Shown piece by piece: positions 25,828 through 34,794 of a stretch of 64,000 nt of DNA. The number at the start of each line of letters is the position of its first letter. Position 1 is the first letter of the stretch. A program made the translations under genes and the position numbers. The DNA comes from Chryseobacterium gotjawalense. Lineage in GTDB: Bacteria; Bacteroidota; Bacteroidia; Flavobacteriales; Weeksellaceae. Below the pieces are notes generated by a model. The model was not told where the DNA came from and did no database searches. It was given only the letters and a program-made list of their open reading frames with translations. The DNA is taken from assembly GCF_030012525.1 (NCBI RefSeq), contig NZ_CP124855.1, forward strand, positions 1,984,001 to 2,048,000. The letters are read 5' to 3'.

Positions 25828-28215
25828 TTGTCAGAAAACTGTTTTCACTGTGGGCAAACCACAGACAAAGAGCTTATCAACTTCGATGAAAAATCCTTTT
25901 GCTGTAATGGATGCAAATCGGTGTACGAAATTCTGAATATGAATAATTTGGGGAATTTCTATGAACTGAATAAAAGTTCTGGAATCAGGCCAAATGATGA
26001 TAACACTTCACAATTCGATTATTTAGACACCCCGGAAGTATTTGCAAAAGTAACCGATTTCTCAGAAGGCAACACTTCTTTAGTCACTCTTAAAATTCCT
26101 GTAATTCACTGTTCGTCATGTATCTGGCTTTTAGAAAGTTTACAGACGCTGAACGGGAATATCAATTATTCGCAGGTCAATTTCACCAGAAAAAATGTTC
26201 AGATTTCCTTTAATCATCAGGAGTTAAAACTTAGTGAACTCGCTAAATTCCTCATGAATCTTGGATATAAGCCGGTCATCAATCTGGAAACTGCCGACAA
26301 AAAAGAAGAAACTTTCGATAAAACTTTAATTGTTAAATTAGCCATTGCGGGTTTTGCATTTGGGAACGGAATGTTTTTTTCTTATCCGGAATACGCCGAA
26401 CAGGTGATGGGCACCACCGATTATTGGATGGACACCTACAAAAACATGTTCCGGTTCATCATGTTTCTTTTAGCAACACCTGTGGTTTTTTATTCTGCTT
26501 CAGATTATTTTAAATCTGCCTGGTTTGGTTTGAAAAACAAAATCGTAAACATTGATGTTCCAATTGTTTTGGGAGTTCTGATGCTTTATGGCCGAAGTAT
26601 TTATGAAGTTTTAACCGATTACGGTCCCGGATATTTCGATACTTTATGCGGTCTATTATTCTTCATGCTGCTGGGAAAACTTTTCCAGAAGAGAACCTAC
26701 AGTGCTTTATCCTACGACCGGGATTATAAATCCTTTTATCCTATCGCTGTGACCAAAGTAGATTTCGATGGGAAACAGCAAAACATTTTATTGAATGAAC
26801 TGAAAATAGGAGACCGAATTATGGTGCGTAATCAGGAAATCATTCCGGTTGATGCCATTTTAATTCAGGGTGAAGGAAATATTGACAATAGTTTCATCAC
26901 TGGAGAAAGTGCTTCAATACCGAAAAAACCGGGCGACAAAATCTTTGCCGGCGGAAAACAGGTTGGTTCTGTATTGGAACTGGAAGTCATTAAAAACGTT
27001 AATCAAAGTTATCTGACGCAACTCTGGAATAAAGAAGCCTTCAAGAAGTTCGAAACCGGTCTTGATACAATGACCAATGACCTCAGTAAATATTTTACTT
27101 TCATCATTTTGGGAATTACGCTTATTGCTGGGATTTATTGGGGTCAACATGATTTTGAAAAAATGTTCCAGGTGGTTGCTGCAATATTGATTGTGGCTTG
27201 CCCGTGTGCTTTGGCACTGTCGGCACCATTTACTCTGGGGCATATTATGCGGATTATGGGACGCAATAAATTTTATGTAAAAGACACTTTAACGATTGAG
27301 AAATTAGCTAAAATCGACACACTGGTTTTCGACAAAACAGGAACGATTACACATAATAAAAAAGCAAATGTCTTTTTTGAAGGTGAAGAAATATCTGAAT
27401 TTGATTTAAAGAATTTAAAAAGTTTATTGAAAAATTCAAACCATCCCTTGTCCAAAAGCTTATACCATTTCCTGGAAATTGAGGAGGAATATTTTCCAAT
27501 CGACCATTTTACAGAAACTCCGGGGAAAGGATATATTGGTAATGTAAGAGGGAAAAACTATAAAATAGGATCGGCCAGTTTTATCGGGCAACCGTCTAAA
27601 AACCTTGAGACTGCTGTTTATATTTCAAGAGACGGTCAGTTTTTAGGCAAATATATTTTCACCAACGAGTACCGGGAAAATATGTCGGATATGTTCTCAG
27701 AATTAAATGATTATCAAACTCATATCTTAAGTGGTGATAATTCTTCAGAAGAAAGTTCATTAAAGCATTTGGTTCCCAATGTAGATAAAATGAAATTTAA
27801 TCAAAGTCCGGAAGACAAACTGAATTTCATAAAAGCTCTGCAGGATGACCACAAAAAAGTAGCGATGCTTGGTGACGGACTGAATGACGCTGGAGCTTTA
27901 AAACAAAGTAATGTAGGAATCGCTGTGGCAGATGACACACATTCCTTCACGCCATCATCTGATGTCATTATGGGAGGCAATCAAATAAATGAGCTGAAAA
28001 AATACTTTGATTTATCAAAAGATGCGGTAAAAATTGTGAAATTCACTTTTGGAATCAGTTTGTTTTACAATGTAATCGGGCTGTCATTCGCTGTTACGGG
28101 GCATTTATCTCCGTTAGTAGCTGCGATTTTGATGCCTATCAGTTCTATCAGCGTAGTAATCTTTACTTCACTGGCGACCTGGATCCGATCGGCTAAATAT
28201 TTTAAAATCAATTAA
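25828..28215 (+). CDS. ccoI: CcoI/FixI copper-transporting P1B-type ATPase
   Basis: Copper-exporting ATPase needed to deliver copper to cbb3 oxidase during assembly. The 795-residue protein begins with a cysteine-rich cap (C5, C8, C25, C26, C29; the ATPase-catalytic-binding-type domain of FixI), then a heavy-metal domain with C95-S-S-C98. Membrane helices carry the CPC motif (C458-P-C460), the phosphorylation site D502KTGT follows, and GDGLNDAGAL completes the P domain; TGES and NHPLS are also present. The start is TTG at 25828; no earlier ATG keeps the cap. It is the first gene of the cco cluster, next to ccoS after 120 bp. Confidence 0.95.
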   Translation: MSENCFHCGQTTDKELINFDEKSFCCNGCKSVYEILNMNNLGNFYELNKSSGIRPNDDNTSQFDYLDTPEVFAKVTDFSEGNTSLVTLKIPVIHCSSCIWLLESLQTLNGNINYSQVNFTRKNVQISFNHQELKLSELAKFLMNLGYKPVINLETADKKEETFDKTLIVKLAIAGFAFGNGMFFSYPEYAEQVMGTTDYWMDTYKNMFRFIMFLLATPVVFYSASDYFKSAWFGLKNKIVNIDVPIVLGVLMLYGRSIYEVLTDYGPGYFDTLCGLLFFMLLGKLFQKRTYSALSYDRDYKSFYPIAVTKVDFDGKQQNILLNELKIGDRIMVRNQEIIPVDAILIQGEGNIDNSFITGESASIPKKPGDKIFAGGKQVGSVLELEVIKNVNQSYLTQLWNKEAFKKFETGLDTMTNDLSKYFTFIILGITLIAGIYWGQHDFEKMFQVVAAILIVACPCALALSAPFTLGHIMRIMGRNKFYVKDTLTIEKLAKIDTLVFDKTGTITHNKKANVFFEGEEISEFDLKNLKSLLKNSNHPLSKSLYHFLEIEEEYFPIDHFTETPGKGYIGNVRGKNYKIGSASFIGQPSKNLETAVYISRDGQFLGKYIFTNEYRENMSDMFSELNDYQTHILSGDNSSEESSLKHLVPNVDKMKFNQSPEDKLNFIKALQDDHKKVAMLGDGLNDAGALKQSNVGIAVADDTHSFTPSSDVIMGGNQINELKKYFDLSKDAVKIVKFTFGISLFYNVIGLSFAVTGHLSPLVAAILMPISSISVVIFTSLATWIRSAKYFKIN

Positions 28216-28273
28216 TAAACCTACTTTGACCAATTATTTAGAAATATTTTAAATTAACGACATTTAACATTTA

Positions 28274-28287
28274 ATGATGAATATCAT
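28274..28287 (+). promoter_or_regulatory. FNR/CRP-type palindrome upstream of ccoS
   Basis: ATGAT-GAAT-ATCAT, a perfect 5-4-5 inverted repeat matching the FNR-box layout TTGATnnnnATCAA except for the outer base. It lies 11 bp before one TAAATTTG and 33 bp before another, ahead of ccoS-ccoNOQP. Candidate site for the Crp-family protein encoded at 25023-25736. Confidence 0.5.
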
Positions 28288-28297
28288 AATTTTTAAG

Positions 28298-28305
28298 TAA
28301 ATTTG
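28298..28305 (+). promoter_or_regulatory. Promoter -7 element (distal) of ccoS
   Basis: TAAATTTG 31 bp before the ccoS ATG, 11 bp after the FNR-type palindrome. Confidence 0.45.
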
Positions 28306-28319
28306 AACCGGTTAAAAAC

Positions 28320-28327
28320 TAAATTTG
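28320..28327 (+). promoter_or_regulatory. Promoter -7 element (proximal) of ccoS
   Basis: A second TAAATTTG, 22 bp after the first and 8 bp before the ccoS ATG. Either or both could be used. Confidence 0.4.
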
Positions 28328-28335
28328 CAAAAGAT

Positions 28336-28557
28336 ATGGATATATTATATTTAATGATTCTTTGCAGTGTCTCTTTAGCTGTAATTTTCTTGATCATTTT
28401 TATAATAAGTGCGAGAAATGGCCAGTTTGAAGATGATGAATCCCCCGCAGTCCGTATATTGCTGGATTCAGAAATTATTAAAGAAGATTCACCCGTTTCT
28501 AAAGAAGCAGAATCAACAGAGAAATTAGATAAAAGAACAGAAGAAAAAAGTGATTAG
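28336..28557 (+). CDS. ccoS: CcoS, cbb3 oxidase assembly protein
   Basis: A 73-residue protein with one N-terminal transmembrane helix (MDILYLMILCSVSLAVIFLI). The family feature is FIISARNGQFEDDESPAVRIL, where the motif with GQF/DD after the helix is typical. CcoS is required for incorporation of redox cofactors into cbb3 oxidase. The ATG at 28336 is preferred over the TTG at 28303, which would add residues before the helix and overlaps a promoter element. It is followed by ccoNO after 5 bp, so it heads the ccoS-NO-Q-P operon. Confidence 0.9.
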   Translation: MDILYLMILCSVSLAVIFLIIFIISARNGQFEDDESPAVRILLDSEIIKEDSPVSKEAESTEKLDKRTEEKSD

Positions 28558-28562
28558 TATAT

Positions 28563-30842
28563 ATGGAAACACAGAAGTTTAGTTATGACAATAACATTGT
28601 GCGAGCCTTCCTTTATGCAACAATAGTATTTGGTATTGTTGGATTTTTGTTAGGTCTTACGGCGGCATTAATGTTATTCTACCCAGAACTTCCGGAATTC
28701 TTTTTCGGAACAGATGATGCAACGATTGTAAGTTTGCGAAGTGGAAATCTACAAGGTCTTATCAACAGCCACGGTGCTCTCGGTTTTGGCCGTATCAGAA
28801 TGCTTCATACCAGTGCGGTAATTTTTGCATTCGTTTGTAATGGTTTTTTCGCGGGAGCGTACTACTCTATGCAGCGACTCCTTAAAACAAGAATGTACAG
28901 TGACACCCTTTCCTGGATCCATTTCTGGGGCTGGCAGCTGATGATTGTATCCGTTGTTATTACTTTTTTAATGGGTATAAATACTTCAAAAGAATACGCA
29001 GAGCACGAATGGCCAATCGATATTTTGATTTTAGTGATCTGGTTGGTTTTCGGATTCAACATGTTTGCAACGATTATAAAAAGAAGAGTCCGTCACCTGT
29101 ATGTTGCCATTTGGTTTTATTTGGGGACATGGGTTGCGATTGCGATGCTTCATATTTTCAACAACTTAGAAGTTCCATTATCATTTACAGGCTGGAAATC
29201 TTACTCCGCTTATGCTGGAGTTAAAGATGCTCTTGTACAGTGGTGGTATGGTCACAATGCAGTAGCATTCGTATTGACAACGCCGGTTTTAGGATTAATG
29301 TATTATTTCTTGCCAAAAGCTGCCGACAGACCGATCTTCTCTTATAAACTGTCGATTATTCACTTCTGGTCATTGATATTCGTTTATATCTGGGCAGGTC
29401 CTCACCACTTGCAATACACCGCAATTCCTGGCTGGGCACAAGCTTTAGCCACAGGATTCTCGATTATGTTGATTGCACCATCTTGGGGTGGAATGCTGAA
29501 CGGTTTATTAACCCTTCGTGGAGCGTGGGATAAAGTTCGGGAAAACCCTATTCTTAAATTCTTTGTGGTTGCAATTACCTGTTATGGTATGGCAACTTTC
29601 GAAGGACCAATTTTAGCAACGAAAACTTTAAATAAAATTGGACACTACACGGACTGGGTAATTGGTCACGTTCACATTGGTGCACTGGGTTGGAATGGTT
29701 TCATGACTTTCGGTATGATCTATTATCTGATTCCAATTATGTGGAGAACAAAAATATGGTCTGTAAAATTAGCTAACTGGCATTTCTGGTTAGGTACTTT
29801 AGGGATTATTTTCTATGCTGTTCCTTTATATATCGCAGGATTTACCCAAGGTTTAATGTGGAAACAATTTAATCCGGACGGAACATTATTATACAAAAAC
29901 TGGCTGGATACTGTAACCGCAATCATCCCTTATTATCAAATGAGATTCGTTGGTGGGTTCCTTTATATTGCCGGAGCTATCCTGATGTGTGTGAACGTTG
30001 TTGCAACGGTTAGAAACGGTTCATTCCAAAAGAATGTTCCTGCTGAGGCTCCTGCATTAGCAAAAATTTCAAATCAAAGAAAAGAAGGAGAAGGTCTTCA
30101 CCTTTGGATCGAGCGTATGCCGACACTCCTTACCATATTATCTTTCGTTGCCGTAGCCATCGGTGGTTTTGTAGAAATTGTACCTACGTTATTAATTAAA
30201 GAAAATGTGCCGACGATTGCAGCGGTAAAACCTTATTCACCGCTTGAATTAGAAGGTAGAGATTTATATATCAGAGAAGGATGTAATTCTTGTCACACCC
30301 AAATGATCCGGCCATTCCGTGATGAAGTTGTACGGTTCAACGGTAAAAACGGTCAGTACTCGAAAGCTGGTGAATTTATCTATGACAGACCTTTCCTTTG
30401 GGGATCAAAAAGAACCGGACCGGATTTGCATAGAGAAGGCGGTAAAAACCCAAGTTCCTGGCATTATAAACACATGTTGAATCCAAGAGTAACTTCAGCT
30501 GGATCGATTATGCCGCGTTACCCATGGTTAATTGCAAGAGATTTAGACAGAAGCCAAATGGTTGCTAAAATCGAGTTGATGAAGAACACATTTGATGTAC
30601 CTTACACCAAAGCACAAATCGATTCTGCAGATTCATGGGCAGACAATCAGGCAAGTTTCATCGTTAAGCAGATCTACTCGGAAGCAGCAGACGTGAAAAA
30701 CGCTTACGAAGCTAAGAAAAAAGCAGACGGTGCGGATTTTGTTCCATTAGAGAAAAAAGAGATCATTGCATTGATTGCCTATTTGCAGAGACTTGGAACT
30801 GATATCAAAACAACTGAAATTCAAACCGCAAGTACAAAATAA
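28563..30842 (+). CDS. ccoN: Fused cbb3 cytochrome oxidase subunits I and II (CcoNO)
   Basis: Catalytic and mono-heme subunits of high-affinity cbb3 terminal oxidase joined in one 759-residue protein, as usual in Bacteroidota. The N-terminal part is the multi-helix heme-copper oxidase core, with histidine ligands in segments such as INSHGALGFG, WWYGHNAVAF, AGPHHLQYT and IGHVHIGALGWNGF. The C-terminal part after about residue 520 is CcoO: a membrane anchor, then a c-heme site C574-N-S-C577-H578 (EGCNSCHTQMIRP). It reduces oxygen to water with proton pumping. It is tightly spaced between ccoS (5 bp) and ccoQ (22 bp). Confidence 0.97.
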   Translation: METQKFSYDNNIVRAFLYATIVFGIVGFLLGLTAALMLFYPELPEFFFGTDDATIVSLRSGNLQGLINSHGALGFGRIRMLHTSAVIFAFVCNGFFAGAYYSMQRLLKTRMYSDTLSWIHFWGWQLMIVSVVITFLMGINTSKEYAEHEWPIDILILVIWLVFGFNMFATIIKRRVRHLYVAIWFYLGTWVAIAMLHIFNNLEVPLSFTGWKSYSAYAGVKDALVQWWYGHNAVAFVLTTPVLGLMYYFLPKAADRPIFSYKLSIIHFWSLIFVYIWAGPHHLQYTAIPGWAQALATGFSIMLIAPSWGGMLNGLLTLRGAWDKVRENPILKFFVVAITCYGMATFEGPILATKTLNKIGHYTDWVIGHVHIGALGWNGFMTFGMIYYLIPIMWRTKIWSVKLANWHFWLGTLGIIFYAVPLYIAGFTQGLMWKQFNPDGTLLYKNWLDTVTAIIPYYQMRFVGGFLYIAGAILMCVNVVATVRNGSFQKNVPAEAPALAKISNQRKEGEGLHLWIERMPTLLTILSFVAVAIGGFVEIVPTLLIKENVPTIAAVKPYSPLELEGRDLYIREGCNSCHTQMIRPFRDEVVRFNGKNGQYSKAGEFIYDRPFLWGSKRTGPDLHREGGKNPSSWHYKHMLNPRVTSAGSIMPRYPWLIARDLDRSQMVAKIELMKNTFDVPYTKAQIDSADSWADNQASFIVKQIYSEAADVKNAYEAKKKADGADFVPLEKKEIIALIAYLQRLGTDIKTTEIQTASTK

Positions 30843-30864
30843 TTCATCTAAAAGGAGCTAAATA

Positions 30865-31056
30865 ATGATACCTCAAAGTGTAAAAGACATTTTATCAAAC
30901 GGCGAAAATGTGGGTTTTTACCAAACATTATCGATGATTCTATTCTTAATTTTCTTTTTAGGTATTATCTTTTATGTTTTCTCGCGACCGAAAAAGCATT
31001 ACGATAAAGAAGCCAATGCCCCTTTAGATGATGATATTGAAGATCAAAATCTTTAA
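30865..31056 (+). CDS. ccoQ: CcoQ-like small subunit of cbb3 oxidase
   Basis: A 63-residue single-helix protein: hydrophobic helix at about 20-40 (LSMILFLIFFLGIIFYVFS) and an acidic C-terminus after RPKKHYDKEANAPLDDD. Position between ccoNO and ccoP, size and topology identify CcoQ, which stabilises the oxidase. The sequence itself is poorly conserved in the family. Confidence 0.85.
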   Translation: MIPQSVKDILSNGENVGFYQTLSMILFLIFFLGIIFYVFSRPKKHYDKEANAPLDDDIEDQNL

Positions 31057-31075
31057 TTTAAAAAATTAAACTATT

Positions 31076-31951
31076 ATGAGACAAAGAACGCCCGTATATG
31101 TAAACATTGCCGTAATACTTACGATTTTATTGGTCGTGTATTATATGTTTGTGCAGGAATCAGCATTCCTATCTTCTCCCTATTTTTGGGGCACGGTGGT
31201 AATCAGTATAATCCTCGCTATGATTCAGCATGCAATTGGCGACCTGATCGAAAATGATCAATTCAAAAAATTAACTGATGCAGAGAAAAGCGAATATATC
31301 GCAGCTAAGAAAGTACCTTATCTCAAAGGATTATATGCAAGTGCTTTTAAAAAGCAATCTACCACCGAAGAAAAAGACATCCTTATCGACCACGGTTTCG
31401 ATGGGATTATGGAGTTGGACAATCAGTTGCCAAAATGGTGGTTAGGCCTTTTCTATTTTGGAGTTGCTTATTGTGCGGTTTATATGATTTCCTATTTCAC
31501 CACGGATTTTGCCCATCAGTATGTAGAATATGACGCAGAATATAAAGCGCAGACCGCAAGTATCGCAGAATATGTTAAAAACACTCCGCCTCCAACCATA
31601 GAAAATGCAGTATATACTCCAGACAATATCGCAGCAGGTGAAGAAGTTTTCAAAACAAACTGTGTATCTTGTCACAACGAAGGAGGAAGAGGAGGAATTG
31701 GTCCAAACTTAACAGACAACACCTGGATCAACCAACCGGAAAAAACATTGTTTAAAAATGTCTTCCACATTGTAGAAAACGGAGTTACCGGAACTGCGAT
31801 GCAGGCATGGGGAAAAAATGGTGTACTTACCGGTTTCGATATTCAAAATGTTGCAGCCTATGTTTACCATATCAACCAGGAACAACCTCCTATTACAGTA
31901 TCAGAAGGTGGAGCAGCTCCGCAGGGAACTCCTGCTAACTGGGAAAAATAA
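31076..31951 (+). CDS. ccoP: CcoP, cytochrome c subunit III of cbb3 oxidase (mono-heme)
   Basis: A 291-residue subunit with two N-terminal helices (about 8-27 and 33-50) and a third at about 130-147. The CcoP_N-type motif DHGFDGIMELDNQLPKWWLGLFYF (split across about 108-131) follows the second helix. Only one CXXCH is present (C196-V-S-C199-H200, in FKTNCVSCHNEGG), whereas proteobacterial CcoP carries two. It receives electrons from upstream cytochromes and passes them to CcoO. It ends 25 bp before a strong terminator-like hairpin that separates it from ccoG. Confidence 0.93.
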   Translation: MRQRTPVYVNIAVILTILLVVYYMFVQESAFLSSPYFWGTVVISIILAMIQHAIGDLIENDQFKKLTDAEKSEYIAAKKVPYLKGLYASAFKKQSTTEEKDILIDHGFDGIMELDNQLPKWWLGLFYFGVAYCAVYMISYFTTDFAHQYVEYDAEYKAQTASIAEYVKNTPPPTIENAVYTPDNIAAGEEVFKTNCVSCHNEGGRGGIGPNLTDNTWINQPEKTLFKNVFHIVENGVTGTAMQAWGKNGVLTGFDIQNVAAYVYHINQEQPPITVSEGGAAPQGTPANWEK

Positions 31952-31976
31952 GAACTAAAAACAAAATTACTATGAA

Positions 31977-32021
31977 AACATAATTCGTTATCTTTAACAA
32001 AAGAAGGTAACGGATTATGTT
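31977..32021 (+). terminator. Strong terminator between ccoP and ccoG
   Basis: Arms AACATAATTCGTTATC and GGTAACGGATTATGTT pair over 16 positions with two G-U wobbles, with a 13-nt loop, followed by T8. It splits the cbb3 cluster into ccoS-NO-Q-P and ccoG-H-SafE units, allowing partial readthrough. Confidence 0.85.
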
Positions 32022-32041
32022 TTTTTTAATTTAAGTAAGAA

Positions 32042-33490
32042 ATGTCAGAAGATAACAATTTCAGAGGCGGACAAGGACAGGTAGTTGAAGCCGAAACTTT
32101 CAGAGATTCCGTGGGAACCATGGAACAATCTGGAAAACGGAAATGGGTTTTCCCCAGAAAACCACAGGGCAGATACACCAATTACAGAACCTTGGTAGCC
32201 ATTTTTTTACTCGCACTTTTTTTTGCACTTCCGTTCATTAAAATTAATGGAAATCCATTTTTACTCCTTAATATTCTCGACCGCCAATTTTTCATTCTCG
32301 GCCAACCCTTTTTTCCGCAGGATTTTTTCATTCTTGCATTGGGAGCAATTACATCCATTGTATTTATCATTCTCTTTACGGTAGTTTTCGGAAGAATTTT
32401 TTGTGGTTGGATTTGCCCGCAAACAATTTTCCTGGAAATGATTTTCCGCAAAATAGATTACCTCGTTGAAGGTGACCGCAATAAACAAATGAAATTAGAC
32501 CGCCAGGAATGGAATGCCGAAAAAATAGGAAAACGTGCTTTGAAATATTTTATATTCCTTGTAATATCTTTAATTATCACCCACTGGATGTACATGTACA
32601 TCGTAGGTTATAAAGAAGTATTTAACATCATGCAGAAAGGTCCTTTCGAGAACTTCTCAAGCTTTTTGGTGATGATTATATTTACCGCAGCATTCTACTT
32701 TACGTTTGCCTGGTTCAGAGAGCAGGTTTGCACCTTAGTTTGTCCGTACGGAAGATTACAGGGCGTATTAATCGACAAACAAACCATCAATGTTTATTAC
32801 GATTTCAAAAGAGGAGAAAACCGCTCTAAATGGAGAAAAGGCGAAGACCGTTCCGCTGAAGGAAAAGGAGACTGTATCGACTGTAACCAATGTGTTGTCG
32901 TTTGCCCAACCGGAATCGACATCAGAGACGGTCAGCAATTAGAATGCGTCAACTGTACTGCCTGTATCGATGCTTGCGACGAGGTGATGGTAAAAGTTGG
33001 CCTTCCAAAAGGTCTTATTCGATACGCCACCGAAGATGAGATTGAAAAAGAAGTGCCTTTCAAATTCACCAACAAAATGAAAGCGTATACGGCTGTTTTA
33101 ATATTAATGGTGGGTTTCTTAGGATTTCTCTTAGGTAACAGAGGTTCACTGGAGGCCAAATTCATTAAGCCTGCAGGATCTACATTCTTTGTCAGAGACG
33201 GTAATATTACCAACATCTACAATTACACTTTCCTGAATAAATCTACAAAAGATCAAATCGTGACCATCAAAGTAATCGAACCGCAACACGGTAAAATCAG
33301 ACTGAGCGGTGAGGAAAAAATTCTTCTTAAAAAAGATCAAATAACAAAAGGTACGGTAAACTTAAGTTTTCCTGAAAATGAAATAAAACTGTCGAAACAA
33401 AAAGTGAAAATCGGCGTTTATGATCCATCAGGTAAATTACTCGACTCTTTCGAGACCAGTTTCGAAGGACCATTTAAAATTCAATTTTAA
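32042..33490 (+). CDS. ccoG: CcoG, cbb3 oxidase accessory ferredoxin-like protein (FixG/RdxA)
   Basis: A 482-residue membrane protein with five or so helices in the N-terminal half (starting about 45-65). It has conserved GWICPQTI and CTLVCPYGRLQG cysteines, and a 4Fe-4S ferredoxin pair with C278, C281, C284 and C288 (CIDCNQCVVVCP) plus CVNCTACIDACD. The C-terminal region is a periplasmic immunoglobulin-like domain. CcoG reduces Cu(II) to Cu(I) for oxidase assembly in characterised species. Starts at ATG 32042, after a terminator-like hairpin; followed 8 bp later by the FixH-family gene. Confidence 0.95.
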   Translation: MSEDNNFRGGQGQVVEAETFRDSVGTMEQSGKRKWVFPRKPQGRYTNYRTLVAIFLLALFFALPFIKINGNPFLLLNILDRQFFILGQPFFPQDFFILALGAITSIVFIILFTVVFGRIFCGWICPQTIFLEMIFRKIDYLVEGDRNKQMKLDRQEWNAEKIGKRALKYFIFLVISLIITHWMYMYIVGYKEVFNIMQKGPFENFSSFLVMIIFTAAFYFTFAWFREQVCTLVCPYGRLQGVLIDKQTINVYYDFKRGENRSKWRKGEDRSAEGKGDCIDCNQCVVVCPTGIDIRDGQQLECVNCTACIDACDEVMVKVGLPKGLIRYATEDEIEKEVPFKFTNKMKAYTAVLILMVGFLGFLLGNRGSLEAKFIKPAGSTFFVRDGNITNIYNYTFLNKSTKDQIVTIKVIEPQHGKIRLSGEEKILLKKDQITKGTVNLSFPENEIKLSKQKVKIGVYDPSGKLLDSFETSFEGPFKIQF

Positions 33491-33498
33491 TTAAAAAT

Positions 33499-33954
33499 AT
33501 GTTTAAAAAATTAACGTGGGCGCACGGCGTAATTATCGCACTGGGTTCATTTATAGCATTTATTTTGTTTATGGTTTTTGGGTTTACCTACGGCCAGCAA
33601 ACCTCCGAGTTGGTTTCAAATGACTACTACGGTGACGAATTGCTTTATCAGGAAGTAATCGATGCAAAAAGAAATGCCGAGCATCTGGCTGAAATCCCAA
33701 AATACCAGGAAATTGCAGAAGGAATGAAAATCACTTTCCCATCCGAAATCGCGCCGGAAAATAAAAATGTAAAATTTGAACTTTTCCGCACCGACGATGC
33801 CAATCTGGACGTGAAGAAAGAAATTAATTTAGATACCAATAATGAGATTCTTGTCCCAAAACAAGTGATATCTAAAGGTCCTTACACTCTTAAAATAAAA
33901 TGGTCTCATGATAAAAAACCTTATCAGGTTGACTACGACGTTTTATGGAAATAG
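33499..33954 (+). CDS. FixH-family protein (CcoH)
   Basis: A 151-residue protein with one N-terminal helix (about 8-27, HGVIIALGSFIAFILFMVFGF). The FixH region follows (YYGDELLYQEVIDAKRNAEHL, with the conserved LVSNDYYGDELLYQ start), then a beta-rich periplasmic domain. FixH/CcoH is needed for stability and assembly of cbb3 oxidase. It overlaps the following gene by 10 bases. Confidence 0.88.
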   Translation: MFKKLTWAHGVIIALGSFIAFILFMVFGFTYGQQTSELVSNDYYGDELLYQEVIDAKRNAEHLAEIPKYQEIAEGMKITFPSEIAPENKNVKFELFRTDDANLDVKKEINLDTNNEILVPKQVISKGPYTLKIKWSHDKKPYQVDYDVLWK

Positions 33955-34688
33955 CACTTATCATTTCTGCGCTGGGATTGGGATTTGCGTCGGGCTTTCA
34001 CTGTATTGGAATGTGTGGTCCCATTGCATTATCGCTGGGACTTACCAGAAAACAGGCAACTAATTTCTATCTCCAAAATTTAACGTATCAATTTGGCAGG
34101 ATCATCACCTACTCTATTTTAGGAGCGATTTTAGGAATTATAGGACAAGGTTTTGAAATGGCCGGATTTCAACAATACCTAACTATTGGTGTTGGGATTC
34201 TCTTAATTCTGATGGCGGTATTTTCTTTCGGAGGGAAAGATTTTGCCTCCAAAATACCTTTTCTGACTTCCTCATTATTAAAGGTTAAATTAAATTTATC
34301 TAAACTCCTTCAAAAAGCGGACTACCGATCAAGATTTGCAACCGGACTTCTCAATGGACTTCTGCCTTGCGGAATGGTTTATATGGCATTAACTGCGAGT
34401 TTAGTCTCTGGTGGAATTTGGCAAAGTGCATTATTTATGGGACTTTTCGGATTAGGAACATTGCCATTTATGTTTATGGTGGTGCTGCTGGGAAATTTGA
34501 TGACCACTGCCTTTCGAATTAAAATTCTAAAATTCGTTCCTGTAATGATGATTGTTTTAGGAGGACTTTTTATTCTTCGTGGTATGGAAGTCGGCATTCC
34601 TTATCTTTCCCCAAAGAAAGAAGCAATGAAGGTTATCCACAATGATTCTCCTGACCATTTGAAAGGAAACCATGAAAGCTGCCATTAA
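33945..34688 (+). CDS. Sulfite exporter TauE/SafE-like (DsbD-type) membrane protein of the cco cluster
   Basis: A 247-residue polytopic membrane protein of the SafE/DsbD_2 superfamily with about six helices. It has the characteristic GFHCIGMCGPIALSLG near the start (about 17-32) and GLLNGLLPCGMVYMAL (about 132-147). The paired cysteines and position next to fixH suggest copper or reductant transfer during cbb3 assembly rather than sulfite export; this is an inference from context. It is the last gene of the cluster, with a perfect palindromic terminator 54 bp after the stop. Confidence 0.88.
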   Translation: MEIALIISALGLGFASGFHCIGMCGPIALSLGLTRKQATNFYLQNLTYQFGRIITYSILGAILGIIGQGFEMAGFQQYLTIGVGILLILMAVFSFGGKDFASKIPFLTSSLLKVKLNLSKLLQKADYRSRFATGLLNGLLPCGMVYMALTASLVSGGIWQSALFMGLFGLGTLPFMFMVVLLGNLMTTAFRIKILKFVPVMMIVLGGLFILRGMEVGIPYLSPKKEAMKVIHNDSPDHLKGNHESCH

Positions 34689-34741
34689 TATTTTTGAGAA
34701 ACCGTTAAAAGTAACACTTACAGCAGATTTTAAAAAACATA

Positions 34742-34769
34742 AAAAACCATCGGAATTCCGATGGTTTTT
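34742..34769. terminator. Bidirectional intrinsic terminator between the cco cluster and serS
   Basis: AAAAACCATCGGAA/TTCCGATGGTTTTT, a perfect 28-bp palindrome with T runs on both strands, between two convergent genes. Confidence 0.92.
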
Positions 34770-34794
34770 ACTTATTGTAAAGATTTTAAAATTT

